Origin: Bradyrhizobium archetypum
GTDB lineage: Bacteria; Pseudomonadota; Alphaproteobacteria; Rhizobiales; Xanthobacteraceae
Assembly: GCF_013114835.1 (NCBI RefSeq)
Contig: NZ_JAAVLW010000001.1
Span: forward strand, 124,001 to 188,000
Direction: 5' to 3'
DNA: 64,000 nucleotides
This document shows, piece after piece, positions 1-10,624 of the stretch. The notes beneath the pieces are model-generated. The model was not told where the DNA came from. It did not search any database and worked only from the letters and a program-made list of their open reading frames with translations. How positions within the stretch are numbered: the stretch's first letter is position 1; every line of letters begins with the position of its first letter. Position numbers and translations under genes: made by a program.

Positions 1-1039
1 ATCAGGGCTAACGCTACCTTAGCCTTGAATGCCGGTGCGTGGTGCCGGCTCGCTCCTGCTCATCGTCTTTCCTGATTCGCGGGACAATCTTGCCTGCCGT
101 CAAGCAGCAACTCCACTTTCAGGGCCAGCTCTCTCCTATCATGCAAGACTATATGTATCTAATTCGTGTGGTAGCGTGTTGCTATCTCAGGTATCGGATC
201 TTCATCGACTGGCCCAACTCGAGGGGAGGACTTGACTTCTTTGCCAAAGCTCTGTCGGTCGAATGACGAATTGACATCAGCCCGCTAGTGCCGCTGCAGT
301 GCTCTCTGACCCTCTGCGCTAGAAGGCCACCATTGATTTCCACTGTGCCCTTTTCGCGACCGCCTGGCCACCCGTCCGGCAGCACCCGCTTCGCGAGCCG
401 GCTCGATGACCTCGGCCGCCAAACGCGCTGATGTTCATTGGACCGCCGTACACTTGTCGCTTAACGGCCCCGCTCCTCGACCTCACTTAATCCAAGATGC
501 ATAGCTATGTTCTAGGGGCAAGCGGCGGGCATCTTCGATGAGATTGGCGGCGGCGAAATGTCCCCCAGCGCAGAGCAGTCATTGATGGGCGTCGACCGGG
601 ATGCCGGCACCGCATTCGGCGTTGTCACCAGAGTGCTGTGTACGGTCTTAGATCGGGTTTGCCCAGCTCTTAAGTCATCGCCTCAAGCCAGATTGATTTA
701 CCGCAAGGCGCCGTCCGCAAGACATCCATATTAACTTCTGCAATGTGGAGGCGAAGTGGCCTCGCAGGCCATAGGCCTCCGGCCTTCCCCTCAGACATAC
801 AATCTAGCAGTTCGTGGAGTTCGATTGTTACAATGTACGCCGAAGCTTGACGTCAATGCTCCTACTTCCGGCCCTGGCTATAAGAAAGGGATGGCATGGG
901 TTGACCACGCAACGCAATTTGCCGGCGAGAGCTGCGATGTATTGACCCTGCCCGGCGTAGGCCCGCAGCAGTTTGGTTCTCGGGCTGGCCCAGCGAATGG
1001 ACCGTGATGCCCCTGCAATTCCATCGTGCCGTCGAAGAC
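1..1039. other. Gene-poor stretch
   Basis: Only short, mutually overlapping reading frames with no recognisable domains and biased composition are present on both strands. I see no RNA gene, IS end or clear promoter. It reads like decayed island DNA. Confidence 0.5.
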
Positions 1040-1282
1040 ATGGACATATGGAGCGCAAGCAGCGACCACTATTCGTTCGTGATCAGCTTCCAGAGCCCCG
1101 CCGGTCCTAGCTTTCGCGGAAGGTTGGGCTACGTCGCGTCGTGGCGTCCGCTTCACCAGGGCCGTGGCGCGATCAGGGTTCTCGGCACGCCCCTCCAAAG
1201 CTTCGCTGAGGCCGAGGACGCCTGCAACAACATGCTGAAGTACCTGGAGGACGACACTGATTCCGTTCCCCAGCAGAGTTGA
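1040..1282 (+). CDS. Small hypothetical protein
   Basis: An 80-residue frame starting MDIWSASSDHYSF, chosen over a start 36 bases upstream because the sequence becomes protein-like here. It has a hydrophobic beta-like N-terminal half (YSFVISFQS, GRLGYVASWRPL) and a helical C-terminal segment (SFAEAEDACNNMLKYL). There is no signal peptide or known motif. The pattern resembles small conserved rhizobial hypotheticals, but I do not recognise the family. It stands alone without an operon partner. Confidence 0.4.
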   Translation: MDIWSASSDHYSFVISFQSPAGPSFRGRLGYVASWRPLHQGRGAIRVLGTPLQSFAEAEDACNNMLKYLEDDTDSVPQQS

Positions 1283-1639
1283 AGCTTCGCTAAAATGCCG
1301 CAACGCTCCACGTACCGCCCAGGATATCCGCTACGATCAACTTGCAGCGCTCAACCAGCCCTCGGTCGAGGGTGCAATCTCCGACAAGGGGGACAGAATA
1401 GCCATCTGAACTTTGCCATTGGCCGCCATTACGCGGAAGATTAGGAACGCCGCATGCAGGCGCTGACGAAGCTCGCTCGCGCCGTCGAGCCTGCGGAGGG
1501 ACCGCCGCGGATCCACATAGAAAAGATCAACGGGCCGTTTCTCTCTCCATGATAAGGAGGACGCCGACCGAGTAGGCATTCATGGTCAGCACTCGGGCAG
1601 GCAGAGAGGTTCGCGGACAAACCCGGAAAGACAACGCCA

Positions 1640-1828
1640 ATGAGGCAGCTCGAACGCATGGTAGATGCGGTGAATAAGATCAAGAACCGTCACCGCCAAG
1701 CCGCCGATCTCGAAGCTGAGCGCGCGCTGAACCGTCTGAAGACCGTTGACCCAGCGCAATATAGGGAATTCATTCGTAAACACGAGACGGACGGCTCTAG
1801 CGGAGATGGCGGTCAGGCGAACGGCTGA
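1640..1828 (+). CDS. Small helical hypothetical protein
   Basis: A 62-residue, highly charged, probably all-helical frame (RQLERMVDAVNKIKNRHRQAADLEAERALNRL) ending in a Gly/Ser-rich tail. No motif is recognised. The heptad-like spacing and lack of low-complexity repeats make it more plausible than its antisense shadow. No neighbours suggest a function. Confidence 0.35.
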   Translation: MRQLERMVDAVNKIKNRHRQAADLEAERALNRLKTVDPAQYREFIRKHETDGSSGDGGQANG

Positions 1829-2747
1829 TCAGCCCACCAGGGACAAACCATGGCCTCCTGCTCTGGCTCAGGTTTAATCGTGCCTTGATCTGTCACAACT
1901 TATTTCAGAAGTTCAGCTCTCGTGCCAGCGGCCTCAATACCGGAGGGTAGCGAATTTAAGGGTAGGCATTGATTGATCGACGAACGTGCTCGTCTGCCGC
2001 GCGGCTAGTGGCAGCTTCGCAATGCTTCATGAGCAGCTCGATGAGCCTGGGCCTGAAAGTTCGAGGTCTGTCCCGTACAAGCCCGCGCAAGGGCGTGTAG
2101 AAGCGAAATACGGCGGGTCCTGTCAGTCGTCTCAAACAGCGTGATCACCATTGAGGACTTTTCGCCAGCGGCGCGCTTCTCCGAATGGCACGAATACATT
2201 GCGGTCGAGGCGATCGCTATCATTTTAGAACTTCAGCTCTGAAGGCCGGATGCCCGCATTTCTACACCAAGGCCTACGCACGCCGCACGGCGAAATGCTG
2301 GTTGTTTCGACGAGGTCCATTTCCCATCGCCGCCTTTCTCATCCTTGACGATCCCAGCCTGAAGGCGAGCGTGCTTGGTAGAACAAGCTGGGCGATATCA
2401 ACAACGAGTCAAGTGGCGTAGACGCGAGCATGGTCGATCTCGTGTCGACAGCAATCTATAACTGGCATGGGGTTTCGTGTTTGATCTTAGACGCGCGGCT
2501 TGGTTCAACATTCAACGTTCTTGTCGCCTAGATGACATCGTAATCGAGAAACACGGGGATGCGCATCGCGCCCCGTTGGCATCCATTCTGCACACCACGA
2601 GCGTTACGGAGTTGAAAGCAGCGTTCACGGCGCTCTACGCCCAGAAATCCGGTGCGGTATCTGCAGCAGACGCTAGCCGCAGCTGCACAACATTCGGGAA
2701 GTCAACACTTGTGTTTCATCCTAAACCAACAGGAGAGGTAATCGTTC
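1829..2747. other. Intergenic region before S9 peptidase
   Basis: No convincing gene. Frames on both strands are short and lack motifs. A good Shine-Dalgarno (AGGAGAGG) lies just before the ATG at 2748, so the regulatory region of the peptidase must lie here, but no sigma-54 or tts-like element was seen. Confidence 0.45.
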
Positions 2748-5048
2748 ATGTACAAGTTCGGCGTTTTGACGCTTGTTCTATTGGTTCAGCAGGCGTCCGC
2801 TGCCGCGGGTCCGACGGACAACACTGCAAATCAGCTGCAGCTCTCCGATTACAAGCGAGCGATGACGATCGGCGATCAATATGCAAAGCTCACTACCAAT
2901 GTCCCCGACGTGCCATTCTGGCTCGCAGATGGTGAGTCTTTCGTCTATCGGCAAACAACTAAAGGCAAGCATCAGTTCATTCTCGTGAATGCTGCCACGG
3001 GCACAAAACAGCCGGCTTTTGATCACACCCGCCTCGCGGCCGCGCTGAACAGGGCAAGCCACAAGGACTATAAGGCCGACAATCTGCCCTTCGCCGGTTT
3101 CAAGATGGCCAAAGATGCTGGCAGGATCACCTTCAACATCGAGAATACCCGGTGGAGCTGCGACCTTGTAAGCGATGCGTGCACAAGCAATACCATGCCA
3201 CCCCAAGCCTATCAGTACAGGTATGACCGCACGCCACCCGCGGAAAATAATCGAGAGAAGACAAGCGTCTCGCCTGACGGCAAATGGCTGGCCTATTCTA
3301 AGAACTACAACTTGTTCCTGCGCAGCAAGGATGGCTCTCGAAACATCCCATTGACCTGGGACGGATCTGAATCCAACTACTATGCTTTGTCGACGCTGAA
3401 ATGGTCTCCAGACTCGCGTCACCTCGCGGGTTACCGCATCCGTCCAGGGCACAAACGGCAGGTCCATTACCTCGAATCATCACCGAGGGACCAGCTTCAA
3501 CCGAAACATTGGACGATGACGTATCCGAAGGCGGGTGATACCTTGGCACTGCACCAGCCGGTGCTGTTTGACATCGTCAGCCGGCGCCAGATCGCGGTCG
3601 ACAATGCTTCGTTCCCAAATCCCTACAGTCTTTCGCCGATCCTGTGGTGGAAGGATGGCCGCGGCTTTACCTTCGAATTTAATCAGCGCGCACATCAGCT
3701 CTATCGTGTTGTCGAGGTGGACGCCACCACCGGCCAGGTGCGCTCTTTGATTGATGAGGTCAGCCACACCTTTGTCGACTACCAGCCACTGGTGAATCAG
3801 CCGCGTACTGGAAAGACCTTCCGCTACGATGTTGACGACGGAAAGGAGATCATCTGGGCGTCCGAGCGCGATGGATACGAGCACCTCTACCTTTTCAATG
3901 GCCGGACCGGCGAACTCAAAAATCAGATCACCAGAGGAGATTGGGTGGTCCGCACGGTCTATTACGTCGATCCGGTCAAGCGCCAGATCTGGTTTGGCGC
4001 GAGCGGGATGAACCCAGCGGAGGACCCGTATTTCGTCCACGCCTACCGCATCGACTTCGACGGGAAGGGACTGACCGCGCTCACGCCTGAGCTGGCCAAT
4101 CATCACATCGAGTTCTCGCCTGACGGCCGCTACTATGTCGACCTCTGGTCACGCATCGATGCCCCGCCCCGCTTGATGCTGTACCGAGCCAGCGATAATG
4201 CCGAGCTGATGCAGGTCGAGAGCGCCGAGATCTCCGAACTCGTCGCCGCCGGCTGGCAGCCGCCACTCAGCTTCCATGCCAAGGGGCGGGACGGTGAAAC
4301 CGATATATGGGGTATCATTCACCTGCCGGTCAACTTCGATCCAAACAAGAGATATCCGGTTGTGGAGCACATTTACGCCGGCCCGACTAGGTCTTCCGTT
4401 CCCAAGTCCTTCTCGGCCTTCGTCGAGCCTCTCACGCAGCTCGGGTTTATTGTCGTTCAGATCGATGGAATGGGTACGAACAACCGCTCTCGCGCGTTCC
4501 ACGACGTTGCTTGGAAAAACTTGAAGGACGGCGGCCTTCCCGATAGAATCCTGTGGCACAAGGCGGCGAGTGCGAAGTATCCCTGGTACGATATCTCGAA
4601 CCTTGGCATTTTTGGCGGGTCCGCCGGCGGGCAGAACGCTATGAGTGCGCTGCTCTTCCATCCTGATTTCTACAAGGTAGCGGTCGCGAGCAATGGCTCC
4701 TATGACAACCGGATGGACCAGATCTGGTGGAGCGAACAGTGGATGGGCTGGCCAGTTGGCATCGAATATTCTCAATCCTCCGCCGTCGACAATGCTTTCA
4801 GATTGCAAGGTAAGCTGCTGCTCATTGCGAGCGAAACGGACCGCATTGTCGATCCGTCCTCTACTCTCCAGCTTGCAGACCGGCTCATTAGGGCGGGAAA
4901 ATACTTCGACTGGCTTGTGGTGCCCGGCGCAGATCACGTAGCACCAAGCAGTTACAGCAAGCTCAAGCTCCTGGACTTCTTCGTTCGCAACATTCTCGGG
5001 CAAGAACCACCTAACTGGAACGCCATCGGGTCGAACTGGCGAGAATAA
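2748..5048 (+). CDS. Secreted S9-family prolyl oligopeptidase / dipeptidyl peptidase IV-like
   Basis: A 766-residue protein. Residues 1-20 form a signal peptide (hydrophobic core [11 protein letters not shown], then ASA-AA), so export to the periplasm is expected. A DPP4-type beta-propeller follows (about 60-480; repeated motifs such as SPDGKWLAY and [10 protein letters not shown]). The C-terminal alpha/beta-hydrolase carries the nucleophile elbow GGSAGGQ, the acidic residue in ETDRIVDP and the His in GADHVAP, giving a complete Ser-Asp-His triad. Length matches the DPP IV family. The start is supported by AGGAGAGG upstream. It is monocistronic. The substrate is not predictable; prolyl-dipeptide release from host or own peptides is the family norm. 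Confidence 0.9.
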   Translation: MYKFGVLTLVLLVQQASAAAGPTDNTANQLQLSDYKRAMTIGDQYAKLTTNVPDVPFWLADGESFVYRQTTKGKHQFILVNAATGTKQPAFDHTRLAAALNRASHKDYKADNLPFAGFKMAKDAGRITFNIENTRWSCDLVSDACTSNTMPPQAYQYRYDRTPPAENNREKTSVSPDGKWLAYSKNYNLFLRSKDGSRNIPLTWDGSESNYYALSTLKWSPDSRHLAGYRIRPGHKRQVHYLESSPRDQLQPKHWTMTYPKAGDTLALHQPVLFDIVSRRQIAVDNASFPNPYSLSPILWWKDGRGFTFEFNQRAHQLYRVVEVDATTGQVRSLIDEVSHTFVDYQPLVNQPRTGKTFRYDVDDGKEIIWASERDGYEHLYLFNGRTGELKNQITRGDWVVRTVYYVDPVKRQIWFGASGMNPAEDPYFVHAYRIDFDGKGLTALTPELANHHIEFSPDGRYYVDLWSRIDAPPRLMLYRASDNAELMQVESAEISELVAAGWQPPLSFHAKGRDGETDIWGIIHLPVNFDPNKRYPVVEHIYAGPTRSSVPKSFSAFVEPLTQLGFIVVQIDGMGTNNRSRAFHDVAWKNLKDGGLPDRILWHKAASAKYPWYDISNLGIFGGSAGGQNAMSALLFHPDFYKVAVASNGSYDNRMDQIWWSEQWMGWPVGIEYSQSSAVDNAFRLQGKLLLIASETDRIVDPSSTLQLADRLIRAGKYFDWLVVPGADHVAPSSYSKLKLLDFFVRNILGQEPPNWNAIGSNWRE

Positions 5049-6103
5049 ATTCAGGCCATGATGGGGCGGAAGAGCCATGGTGACTCGCCGCGCTCACCGA
5101 CCAAGGAGTTCGCGGTGAGTTCAAAAGCCGGCGGGACAAGTACGCTAACACGCCGCGCACGGCCGACCTCCAGTTGGCAATAGCTAGAGCGTTGTGGAGC
5201 GCGCAACGACAGGGCGAGCGTTTGCGCTTGCCCTAGTCTGGCGGCGAATGCACCGCACATTCGCCTTCGGCAATCCAAGGGCGGTCGGCGCGTCCGATGC
5301 CGGCTGGTGCACTCTTAAGAGCCCTGCTCGACAACACAGAGCGTCGGGCACCGCTGTCTCCCCGTGCGCCTTAGCATTTGCGGTATCAATCGACTTCTTC
5401 AAGCTCAGCAGCTGCCCTTAATTCAGTCTATGGACGTTTCAATCGCGGTAAATCGTCCGTTCGAGTACCAAGCCATCCCAATCAGAGCGGGCCTTTTCGA
5501 CTTCGCTGCGTTGGCACTTGTCTTCTTTTGGTAAATCGACAAGCAGGCAAGTTGAACGAGCACCGATTTCTTAGGCTCAAATTTGCTGACCGCCTCGTCC
5601 GCGGAGTAGAAGTCTTGGCGCATTAGAGACGCCTCATCCGCCTCGAGCCATTCAGTTGGTTGACGGAAAACGGAACGTTACTGCCTCGCAACCGTGATGA
5701 GTGAGGATGAGCAGCATGGCGTCTTCGAGATTGCCGCTTCGGCGCAGAGCGATATTGGTCGGCGATAGGTAAACCTCAGTGCAACAACAGCGTAGTTGCG
5801 AATGCAGCGCAGCCACGACTTATCTTGTACAGGTCACGAACTGTGTCGCCTCCGACCGCTCTCTGGTGGACTCAGAGCTCGCCGGCTGAGGTACAATACA
5901 GACGAATCCTGCTCAGACAAATATAGAGCGAAATGTTCGAAGAAAAGTCATTATGCTGCACGGCCAGTGATCCTTTTGCAACGCGTCGACTTAATCGCGC
6001 CATCACCCGCCCGATTTGATCCGCATCACATCATCACCAGCCCGCTTGTGGTGTGACAGAGGCGTCGCGCGACTCCCCGCGCTGACTGGGAATGGAGAAT
6101 GCG
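5049..6103. other. Intergenic region, no gene seen
   Basis: About 1 kb with only short overlapping frames. None has a recognisable domain or a good ribosome site. The last 60 bases contain a weak GG-N10-GC sigma-54-like pattern (TGGTGTGACAGAGGC), too poor at the -12 element to call. Confidence 0.45.
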
Positions 6104-6841
6104 ATGAGAACAAGAGCAATTCTAACGATGGCGTCGCTGCTCGTGCTCGCGGCGGCGTTCGGTGGGGCCGCCATATCGGTACGGGCTGCGGATCTGGCAT
6201 CGGCGTCGATCTACACCAAGGCGCCGCCGGTCGCCCCCTTCAATCCCTGGATGGTCCGCCTGCGCGTGCTCGGCGTGCTGCCGGATGCAAGAGGCAGCTT
6301 GGTCAATGTTGCCGGTATCCCGCCCCTGTCGTCGCCGAATTCCGGGCTCTCGATCAGCGATCAGGCCATACCGGAGCTCGACATCACCTATTTCTTCACC
6401 AGGAACATCGCCGCCGAACTCATTCTCGGCGTGACCAAGCATCAGATCAGCGGCACCGGGACGCTCAACGGGCTCGAGATCGGCACAGCCTGGTTGTTGC
6501 CGCCGACGCTGACGCTGCAGTATCACTTCACCGATTTCGGCGCGTTCAAGCCCTATATTGGCGCTGGCATCAACTACACCGTCTTTTTCAACCAGTCTGC
6601 GGCCAATACGCCGTTTGCCGGCCTAGCGATGACGGATCTGCACATCAGCAACCAGGTTGGCGCTGCGGTCCAATTCGGCTTCGACTACATGCTCGACAGT
6701 CACTGGGGCCTCAATGTCGACGTGAAGAAGTTGTGGCTGCGGCCGGATTATTCGGCCACCGTCAACAACGCCATTCCCGTCACCGGACGCGCCAATATCG
6801 ACCCATGGCTGGTCGGCGGCGGCATCACCTACAAGTACTGA
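6104..6841 (+). CDS. OmpW-family outer-membrane protein
   Basis: About 245 residues. A signal peptide ends near ISVRAA; a mature OmpW-type eight-stranded barrel follows (DITYFFTRNIAAELILG, YHFTDFGAFKPYIGAGINYT, GFDYMLDSHWGLNVDVKK), ending in the typical aromatic C-terminus ITYKY required for BAM-dependent insertion. I chose the ATG at 6104 over the one at 6092 because GGAG is correctly spaced. OmpW proteins form narrow hydrophobic channels for small molecules. It sits upstream of nitrogen-fixation genes but shows no clear NifA site, so symbiotic regulation is unproven. Confidence 0.85.
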   Translation: MRTRAILTMASLLVLAAAFGGAAISVRAADLASASIYTKAPPVAPFNPWMVRLRVLGVLPDARGSLVNVAGIPPLSSPNSGLSISDQAIPELDITYFFTRNIAAELILGVTKHQISGTGTLNGLEIGTAWLLPPTLTLQYHFTDFGAFKPYIGAGINYTVFFNQSAANTPFAGLAMTDLHISNQVGAAVQFGFDYMLDSHWGLNVDVKKLWLRPDYSATVNNAIPVTGRANIDPWLVGGGITYKY

Positions 6842-7109
6842 CAAGAGCACGATCCGGAAGAGTGGAAACCGGTTCCAAACAAAAAGATCGAGCGAGCTGA
6901 CGATTCGAAGAAGCATCATCTCTCTCAGCGCCGGGAGCCGGGCCCCGGCGCCGCATCCGTTTTGGCTGTGAGCTATTGGCGGAGCCAGCATTAGGTGACG
7001 ACAGACACGATCGAATTGGTTTAAGTGCAATCGATTAAGTCATTTTCTCATGTCGGCGCGACTGGCGGAAAGCACCACATGGAGGTCAGGCCAGCTTCAA
7101 GCGGTACGC

Positions 7110-7275
7110 CACCAGGGTGACACCGTCACGGTGATCAAGGACTTGAAGCTCAAAGGCTCGTTCTATGCGCGGCACCGTGATCAGAAATATTCATCTCACC
7201 GAAGATCCCGACGAGATCAAAGTCCACACCGATAAGGTCAAGGGCCCGGTGTTGCGGACGGATTTCTTGAAGAGA
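7110..7275 (+). pseudogene. PhnA/YjdM-like remnant
   Basis: Two frames together match the C-terminal half of the PhnA (YjdM) zinc-ribbon family. GDTVTVIKDLKLKG is read in one frame, then about 25 bases later GTVIRNIHLTEDPDEIKV and TDKVKGPVLRTDFLK in another. The N-terminal zinc-ribbon half is missing and a frameshift separates the pieces, so this is a dead gene fragment. No functional role is expected. Confidence 0.7.
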
Positions 7276-7399
7276 GGCGTGAGGTCACCACCACTCATCA
7301 TCCTGGCGAGCTGGTAATCCGACGTTTCAGAGACGTTCCGGTTGGACGTGTAGCTGCGCCGTACTTGACCCGCGCAGGCGGCGCTAACCGAGCTTTCGT

Positions 7400-7747
7400 C
7401 TAGCTCCGCTTCAACACCATTACCAGGCGGTCGACGCGTTTGCCTTCCTTGAGATGGGACTCGATGATTTCGTCGATATCGTCAGGCGTGGTCGGGCGGT
7501 ACCAGACGCCATCGGGATAGATCACCATCAGAGGACCTACGTTGCAAAAACCGAGACAGCCCGCCGCCGTGAAGCCGATATCGGTGAGCCCTTGCGCTTC
7601 GATTGCCTTGCTCATCCTGTCCCATAGAACTTGCGCGCCAGCTGCACCGCAGCTGCCGTGCGGATGTGTGGGCGGACGCTGGACGTGGCAGGCAAAGACG
7701 TGATGCCTGTAGAGTTGAGGAAGCTCGAATTCCGTTTCTGAGTTCAT
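7400..7747 (-). CDS. [2Fe-2S] ferredoxin, thioredoxin-like (Shethna type)
   Basis: A 115-residue protein of the thioredoxin-fold [2Fe-2S] ferredoxin family. Candidate ligands are Cys20 (HHVFACHVQ), Cys33 (PHGSCGAAG) and the CLGFC pair near residues 64-68, matching the C-x12-C...C-x3-C pattern. Such ferredoxins are linked to nitrogenase in diazotrophs as electron carriers or protective factors. It lies directly downstream of a BolA-like gene, and both are preceded by a sigma-54 promoter and two NifA sites, so nitrogen-fixation-dependent expression is likely. Electron partners cannot be read from sequence. Confidence 0.85.
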   Translation of the reverse strand: MNSETEFELPQLYRHHVFACHVQRPPTHPHGSCGAAGAQVLWDRMSKAIEAQGLTDIGFTAAGCLGFCNVGPLMVIYPDGVWYRPTTPDDIDEIIESHLKEGKRVDRLVMVLKRS

Positions 7748-7789
7748 GCGCCTGCCACGCGTTCGATTGGGTTATATGAAGAGAGACCA

Positions 7790-8026
7790 GGTCCGAGTGC
7801 ATCGCCCCTGGGACCGCGGTCATCAGCGCGAGCGCGTGAAGTTCGTCACCCATTGTCCCCTTGAGCGCTGCATGCAAAATCTGATGCTGCTTCGGCTCTT
7901 GACTGTAAAGGCACGCGGAATGATGCGGGCGCCATAATGATCGCCTTTGCCGGCAACATCTGTCACGGACACCTCCGCCTCCGGAAAGGCCTTCCTGATC
8001 AGGGCTTCAATGTCTGGTCCCACCAT
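7790..8026 (-). pseudogene. BolA-family protein, frameshifted
   Basis: The first half, MVGPDIEALIRKAFPEAEVS then VTDVAGKGDHYGARI, is a clear BolA N-terminus. The family C-terminus (QHQILHAALKG, then ELHALALMTAVPG) continues in a different frame, the switch falling near 7905. One missing or two extra bases explain it. BolA proteins bind [2Fe-2S] clusters with monothiol glutaredoxins and are usually about 80 residues, as here. The shifted frame has no stop before the downstream ferredoxin. It is either a recent pseudogene or a sequencing error; the intact promoter suggests the operon still matters. Confidence 0.7.
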
Positions 8027-8076
8027 CGCGATCCTCCTTGCTCCCGCTTTGCTTGCTCCGCCATCTTGCTTCTGCA

Positions 8077-8092
8077 TGCAAGCTTCGAACCA
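8077..8092 (-). promoter_or_regulatory. Sigma-54 promoter of the bolA-ferredoxin operon
   Basis: On the minus strand TGGTTCGAAGCTTGCA gives GG-N10-GC with a perfect TTGCA -12 element and TGG at -24. It lies about 50 bases upstream of the BolA start, the right place for an RpoN promoter. Confidence 0.75.
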
Positions 8093-8156
8093 AGATGCGC
8101 GACGCCCGCTTCCACGCCGATCCTTCTCAATCTGCCAACGTCCGACTGCCAATCAT

Positions 8157-8172
8157 TGTCACGTTTGCTACA
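8157..8172. promoter_or_regulatory. NifA upstream activator site (proximal)
   Basis: TGTCACGTTTGCTACA is a perfect TGT-N10-ACA NifA site, about 65 bases upstream of the -24 element. Confidence 0.8.
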
Positions 8173-8186
8173 GCAGCGGTCTCTTT

Positions 8187-8202
8187 TGTTGCAGACGTGA
8201 CA
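8187..8202. promoter_or_regulatory. NifA upstream activator site (distal)
   Basis: TGTTGCAGACGTGACA is a second perfect TGT-N10-ACA site, 30 bases (about three helical turns) from the proximal one, so the two sites face the same side of the DNA. Confidence 0.8.
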
Positions 8203-8281
8203 AACATCGAGCCGGACACGCGCGCCTCAAGCTTTTCCGCAAGCGAGGCCCAAGCTAGCCGGAGCATGCCGGTCCTTCTGG

Positions 8282-8410
8282 ATGGCCCGGCTCTTGCAAT
8301 GTCATCTCAAGGATGAAGCGATCGCCTTAACTGTCACGGAGGAGCCCATCAATTTCGGCGATCTTCCTGCTGAGATCGACGCCGTGCTGCAGCAAGGCGT
8401 GATCGCCTAA
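8282..8410 (+). CDS. Possible 42-residue peptide
   Basis: MARLLQCHLKDEAIALTVTE followed by EPINFGDLPAEIDAVLQQGV and IA. The sequence is protein-like and ends at TAA, but no ribosome site is evident and I do not recognise it. It could be a conserved small protein or the 3' end of a lost gene. It diverges from the bolA operon across the NifA sites. Confidence 0.25.
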   Translation: MARLLQCHLKDEAIALTVTEEPINFGDLPAEIDAVLQQGVIA

Positions 8411-9807
8411 CGGCATGATCCGGCGCGAACCGACCGCATCTTTCGGTGAGCGTTGGACCGTGCGACGAGGGGGCGCGTTGATCGCCGAGCGTGGATTGCG
8501 CGAGCTCGCAAGCCAAGCCGGCTAGGAGCGCGACTGGCGGCAATGGCAAACCGCAATCAGCGATGCCAGTGGCGCCGGCGCTGCGCGCTGTACACCTTGA
8601 GGCGCTTGCCTTCAACCATTCCTGGGGGGCGGAGACCTCGACTACAAGACTACGGTCAACGGATATGCCCTTTGAATTGCCTTGCGTGACTGGGATTGTT
8701 ACTTCGCAGGGTTGTTCCCCCTCTCGCTGCACGCACGGCCAATCTGGTTTCAGCGAGTCTCAAGAACAACTGATACAGGATCGTTATCTCACCCTAACGG
8801 TCCTGTTACGTCTGGGCTCAACATCCCCCTCCAGCCCAGACGGAGCCCTCGGCGGCGTTGTGATTGTGACCGCCGGGGGCTTTCTCTGCTTCAAGCGCCG
8901 CCTTGGATGTAACTAGCACCTGCTCGGTCTCGGCGCCCTCCATAAGCGCGGTTGTCATCGGAAACAAAGGCCGCACCCGGCTTCACCCGACCAAAAAGTG
9001 CTGGCGTCGATGTTCACCCCCTTTGCCGGCCTGCCTCACTCCATACACAGGGCGGAACCGTGCAGCTCGCGCTCGCCGCACGCGAGTTGCGCATCTAGCA
9101 ATATATGGAGAGGTAGCCGCCAATTCTCCTAAAAGGACGCCGGCGTCTTATCGCAGGCCAAGAGCGAATGGAAAGAAAAAGCCAAGCGGGACGAGGTCAG
9201 CGCCCTAGTCTTTAGGAAGCGCCGCCGTCTTTCATCATCCCGGTTTGCCCGCCTGGTTGCGCCCTCAGTCGGCCGAGCGTTGCTAGCGGGAGGTCCAATT
9301 CGGCGAGCGCGGTTTCGTTGGCAATCGTCCGAGAAATGCGGCGCAGATGCAAGCGAGCCAGCGGGGTTGAGCGCGGCGCCGCCAATGAGAAAACCGAGAT
9401 GGCGCTGGCGTAGCCCTGCTCGGGCGTGTCGAGTCTTGGCCCGCCGTCCGCTCCGTGAGATAGCACTTGAACACCTGCTTGCTGCCCAGGACATCAGCCG
9501 GATGCACCGCGCCGATGATCTCCCTTTCGGGTAACGCCTCCATGCGCTATAAGAGCTGTTAACGGCCGATCGGTCCTCACAAGGCCGCCAATGCGCTCGA
9601 ACATCGAAATCGCTGCGCGTCTCGTTGTTCGAGTGTCCCAGTTCCATTCATTCATGCCGGGCTACAGGATGACTTCCGCCGGCGTGCCGGCACTTTGATC
9701 TCTCACAACTTCGAAAGCAGCGACAGGCGCAGGCCTGCGCCAATCTTCATCCGAAGGACGGCGCTTTCCCGAAAGACTCCTGAGCCACGGTCATGAGATC
9801 ATGCCTG
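8411..9807. other. Long stretch without a confident gene
   Basis: About 1.4 kb. Frames on both strands are arginine- or proline-rich shadows of each other. The minus strand around 9210-9650 contains phrases that look once-coding (REIIGAVHPADVLGSKQVF; ISRTIANETALAELDLPLA), so a decayed unidentified gene is possible. A hairpin terminator lies at 8844-8887. Confidence 0.4.
8844..8887 (+). terminator. Rho-independent terminator-like hairpin
   Basis: AGCCCTCGGCGG pairs with CCGCCGGGGGCT (12-base stem with one G-T pair, 14-base loop), followed by TTTCTC on the plus strand. No plus-strand gene is certain upstream apart from the small frame at 8282, so it may end an unannotated transcript. Confidence 0.5.
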
Positions 9808-10257
9808 TTAATCCGGATGGATCATGATGTCCATGGTTTCATCGCTGTCCTCGAACGGATCGGGAAACCCGTTGTCCTCCACCAGCTTCACGCCACATAG
9901 GCAGACGTCGCCGTCGACCACGGCGAGCGCGACCGGCTCCAGGGCTTTTGCGTTGCAGGGGCCGTCGATGCAAAGCCCGCTGTCGATCTCGAAGATCGCA
10001 CCGTGCCGGCCGCATTTGATAAAGGCGCGGTCCGACGAGAAAAATTCTCCGGAGCCGATGTTGAGCCAGACACCGTCATGCGGGCAGCGGTTGAGGTAGC
10101 CGTGGTAGTCGTTTCCGAAGGTCCGCACCACGACAATCGGAAACGGCCGGCTCTCGCCGCTCTCGTCGATCCGCGACAGGCTAAAGCCCTTCGCGCCGCC
10201 CCGCTCGATTGCATCGGCGTGACAGACGGTGAACACCTCAATCTCTCGGCTGCCCAT
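9808..10257 (-). CDS. Rieske-type [2Fe-2S] protein
   Basis: A 149-residue protein with the Rieske ligand boxes: CPHDG (Cys-Pro-His) near residue 58 and CGRHG near residue 82. The loops fit a small Rieske ferredoxin of the nitrite-reductase-small-subunit/ferredoxin type, with a C-terminal acidic tail (PFEDSDETMD). It is encoded downstream of the nifB operon on the same strand, and a paralogue lies at 20814-21221 beyond the nifS operon. An electron-transfer role tied to nitrogen fixation is an inference from position; no sigma-54 promoter of its own was found. Confidence 0.8.
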   Translation of the reverse strand: MGSREIEVFTVCHADAIERGGAKGFSLSRIDESGESRPFPIVVVRTFGNDYHGYLNRCPHDGVWLNIGSGEFFSSDRAFIKCGRHGAIFEIDSGLCIDGPCNAKALEPVALAVVDGDVCLCGVKLVEDNGFPDPFEDSDETMDIMIHPD

Positions 10258-10624
10258 GTCGCGGTGCTCCCTTGGCTCATGCTGTCGTCACGTTTTCCTG
10301 CCTGAAGGCATCGACGGCGGCACGGGTCAGCCGAAGCGCGCCAAGTTCACCGGCCACCTCCTGGCAGGCACCGATGGCGCGCTGAGAAAACCAAAACCAT
10401 CGTGCGGCCTAAGGCCGGCCTGCGCTCGCCGATCTCGACCACTATCCCGTTCAGGGACAGTGACCTGCTGCGAAATTCATTTGCCTTCCCTGCTATTTAG
10501 CGCCGAGCCTGCAGAAGCCCGAGCCGAAGCCCAAGGGCTCGATGTTCATGTCTTCGTTCCGAGCACCTTGGGCTCGCGGGCGAGCCGCAACTCGGAGCCG
10601 ACGGCACCGATCGTTTTGAGCTTC

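Noticed and set aside
2477..2935. 152-residue plus-strand frame overlapping the peptidase start
   Set aside because: No domain; it overlaps the signal peptide region of the S9 peptidase in another frame and lacks a ribosome site.
6040..6065. Sigma-54 promoter before the OmpW-like gene
   Set aside because: GG-N10-GC spacing is present but the -12 element is AGGC rather than TTGC and no NifA site was found nearby.
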